From NCBI GenBank assembly GCA_016125085.1, contig WGMM01000007.1:433383-497382 (forward strand): 64,000 bases of DNA. Reading direction: 5' to 3'. The translations under genes and the position numbers were made by a program. This DNA comes from a bacterium (GTDB lineage Bacteria > Planctomycetota > Planctomycetia > Isosphaerales > Isosphaeraceae). The notes beneath the pieces are model-generated. The model ran no database searches and had not been told where the DNA came from. It worked only from the letters and a program-made list of their open reading frames with translations. Positions 62,690 through 64,000 of this stretch are shown piece after piece. Within the stretch, counting starts at the first letter, position 1. Each line of letters opens with the position of its first letter.

Positions 62690-63745
62690 ATGTGGACACT
62701 CACCGCCGAAAACGCCGTCGAATACCTGCACTTCAGCGGTCAATGGCCGCCCCATGTGCCCGCGCGTGCCTGCGTGCTCTCGGGCGGCGTGTCGGCCGCC
62801 GTCATTCGGGTCGTGCCGGCGGATTCCGGCTCCGATTATCCTTCGATCGTTCTCAAACAGGCCGCCCCGCAGCTGCGCACACGCAAGGAGTGGTTCAGCC
62901 GGCTTGACCGCATCTGGAACGAAGCCGAAGCCATGAGGTTCCTGGCCGGGGTGCTTCCGCCTGGTGTCGTTCCCGCGATTCATTTCGAGGACCGCGACCA
63001 CTACCTGATCGGCATGACCGACCTGGGCCCGGCCCGCGACAACTGGAAACTTCTGCTGCTGGAAGGCCGCCCTGACGTTTCTCTGGCACGCACCGCGGGC
63101 CTGATTCTGGGCACCATGCATGAAGCCAGCCTGCGGCATGCCGAAGAATTGTCGACAAGTCGTCTCGCCGACTGGACGGTTTTCGACGAACTCCGCATCG
63201 ACCCCTATTACCGCACCGTCGCAAGCGTTTTGCCCATTGTGGCCGAACCGCTCGAAGACCTGATGCGATCGATGCGTGACGTCCGCCAGAAGACGTTCGT
63301 GCATGCCGACTTCAGCCCCAAGAATATCCTTGTCGGCCATGGCGGCGAATTGAGCCTGGTCGATTTCGAAACCGCACACTGGGGCGACCCGGCCTTCGAT
63401 CTCGGCTTCTTCATGACACACCTGATGCTCAAAACCTTCCGGGCCAACCGGCTGGGCATGTCGGCGCGCGACGAATACCTGGAAATGATCTACGAATTCT
63501 GGGCCGCCTATCGCCGCGGTTTCCCGTCGCTTGACGATCCGATGGAATTCGAACGCCGCACACTGCGGCACCTGGCGGGCTGCATGCTGGCCCGGGTCGA
63601 CGGCAAGAGCCCTGTCGACTACCTGGCCGAGCCGGATCAGGACGCCGTCCGCGTCCTGGCGATCGAAGCCCTCCGAAATCGCTACGCAGGCCTGTCCGAC
63701 TACATCGCCGGCGCGAACGAACGGTTCCGGATGGAATCGGACTGA
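62690..63745 (+). CDS. Aminoglycoside-phosphotransferase-fold kinase
   Basis: 351 residues from the ATG at 62690; an in-frame TTG at 62645 would start 7 nt after a hairpin and is less likely. The small-molecule-kinase (APH/choline kinase/methylthioribose kinase) fold is shown by GGVSAAVIRVV and SIVLKQAAP (nucleotide lysine), the catalytic loop FVHADFSPKNILV with its HxDxxxxN, and LVDFETAHWGDPAFDLGF carrying the metal-binding Asp. GLILGTMHEASLRH lies between. The substrate is not evident; methylthioribose or another small hydroxyl compound is likely, and antibiotic resistance cannot be inferred. It stands alone between the PEP-CTERM gene and an insertion sequence. Confidence 0.85.
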   Translation: MWTLTAENAVEYLHFSGQWPPHVPARACVLSGGVSAAVIRVVPADSGSDYPSIVLKQAAPQLRTRKEWFSRLDRIWNEAEAMRFLAGVLPPGVVPAIHFEDRDHYLIGMTDLGPARDNWKLLLLEGRPDVSLARTAGLILGTMHEASLRHAEELSTSRLADWTVFDELRIDPYYRTVASVLPIVAEPLEDLMRSMRDVRQKTFVHADFSPKNILVGHGGELSLVDFETAHWGDPAFDLGFFMTHLMLKTFRANRLGMSARDEYLEMIYEFWAAYRRGFPSLDDPMEFERRTLRHLAGCMLARVDGKSPVDYLAEPDQDAVRVLAIEALRNRYAGLSDYIAGANERFRMESD

Positions 63746-63860
63746 GCCAGTCGAACGAACGACATTCATGCCACACCTGTTCGGCACGAAATTTGCGCAT
63801 TGAGTCCGGCGAGGTCGGTTCGACTGCCGAATCGACAGCCTTCGCGGGGCTCGGGATCTC

Positions 63861-64000
63861 ATGGGCGAAAGTCGTAAGATATCCGATATCAAGGGCTTGA
63901 AGTACTTCAAGCCGCTCGTCAAGCTTCTGCGCGACCTGCACCTCGACGGCTGCCGACGTGACAGGGCGGGCAACCGCAAGCTCCATTACGATCAATACTG
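63861..64000 (+). CDS. IS4-family-like transposase, N-terminal fragment (cut by window edge)
   Basis: The first 46 codons run off the window. The sequence ISDIKGLKYFKPLVKLLRDLH followed by GCRRDRAGNRKLHYDQY matches the conserved N-terminal segment of a group of IS4-type DDE transposases common in planctomycetes. The catalytic residues would lie further on and are not seen. No ribosome-binding site was clear, and the terminal inverted repeat of the element, expected between about 63750 and 63860, could not be identified from one end only. Confidence 0.75.
   Translation, partial: MGESRKISDIKGLKYFKPLVKLLRDLHLDGCRRDRAGNRKLHYDQY

Noticed and set aside
62690..63745. Antibiotic resistance gene
   Set aside because: The fold is shared by many metabolic small-molecule kinases; nothing in the sequence points to an aminoglycoside substrate.
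62297..63979. Open frame of 560 codons antisense to the phosphotransferase-fold kinase
   Set aside because: Shadow of the kinase gene, and it runs through two strong hairpins and the PEP-CTERM 3' end.

Overview
The window looks like chromosomal DNA of a planctomycete, probably from the Gemmatales/Isosphaerales side. That is an inference from gene content: four large Ser/Thr protein kinases (one with about 20 TPR units, one with WD40-type repeats, two with a zinc-binding anti-sigma-like head), a kinase-linked ECF-type sigma factor, three PEP-CTERM proteins, a surface protein with an N-terminal LEDRKLLS motif, a DUF1573 protein, a CSPSR sulfatase and a CBM9-like protein. The DNA is GC-rich and mostly occupied by single genes or short operons on both strands. 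No rRNA, tRNA or CRISPR array was recognised.

Layout. 1-8.1 kb (minus strand): start of leuA, a giant TPR kinase, a secreted alpha/beta hydrolase, a small unknown protein and nadD. 8.2-12.8 kb (plus): priA, then a signalling set of response regulator-PP2C phosphatase, STAS protein and CheY-like receiver. 12.9-19.7 kb: coiled-coil lipoprotein, pyrD, an acyl-CoA dehydrogenase-like protein, the LEDR-motif propeller-like protein, an HtrA protease and a small TPR protein. 19.7-26.2 kb: pyruvate kinase, a two-gene envelope module of unknown function and enolase. 26.8-31 kb: tandem paralogous kinases. 31-37.7 kb: lipoprotein, HEAT-repeat protein, glutamine synthetase, CBM9-like protein, an unknown protein and a DUF1573 protein. 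37.7-40.2 kb: a tightly coupled four-gene minus-strand operon. 40.4-45.8 kb: sulfatase, glucose-6-phosphate isomerase, SMP-30-like protein and a zinc alcohol dehydrogenase. 45.8-50.7 kb: WD40 kinase plus its sigma factor. 50.8-55.5 kb: two tandem PEP-CTERM paralogues, a TIM-barrel isomerase-like protein and a large unknown exported protein. 55.7-61.2 kb: a His-rich small protein followed by a CzcB/CzcA-type metal efflux pair. 61.6-64 kb: a third PEP-CTERM protein, an aminoglycoside-phosphotransferase-fold kinase and the start of an IS4-like transposase cut by the window edge.

How the genes work together. Three glycolytic enzymes (pgi, eno, pyk) are present but scattered. Signalling is the dominant theme: kinase, sigma, STAS, PP2C and receiver genes make up roughly a quarter of the window. 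Intergenic regions often carry strong inverted repeats, several of them nested (outer plus inner arms) and almost all without a T-tract; they most likely act as terminators.

Most interesting leads: the unrecognised gene pair at 21638-24675 whose two proteins share a sequence module; the tandem kinases with a fused H-x3-C-x2-C head; the His-rich gene with its own extended -10 promoter leading the metal pump genes; and the recurrent nested palindromes. All assignments come from reading motifs by eye; no database search was run.
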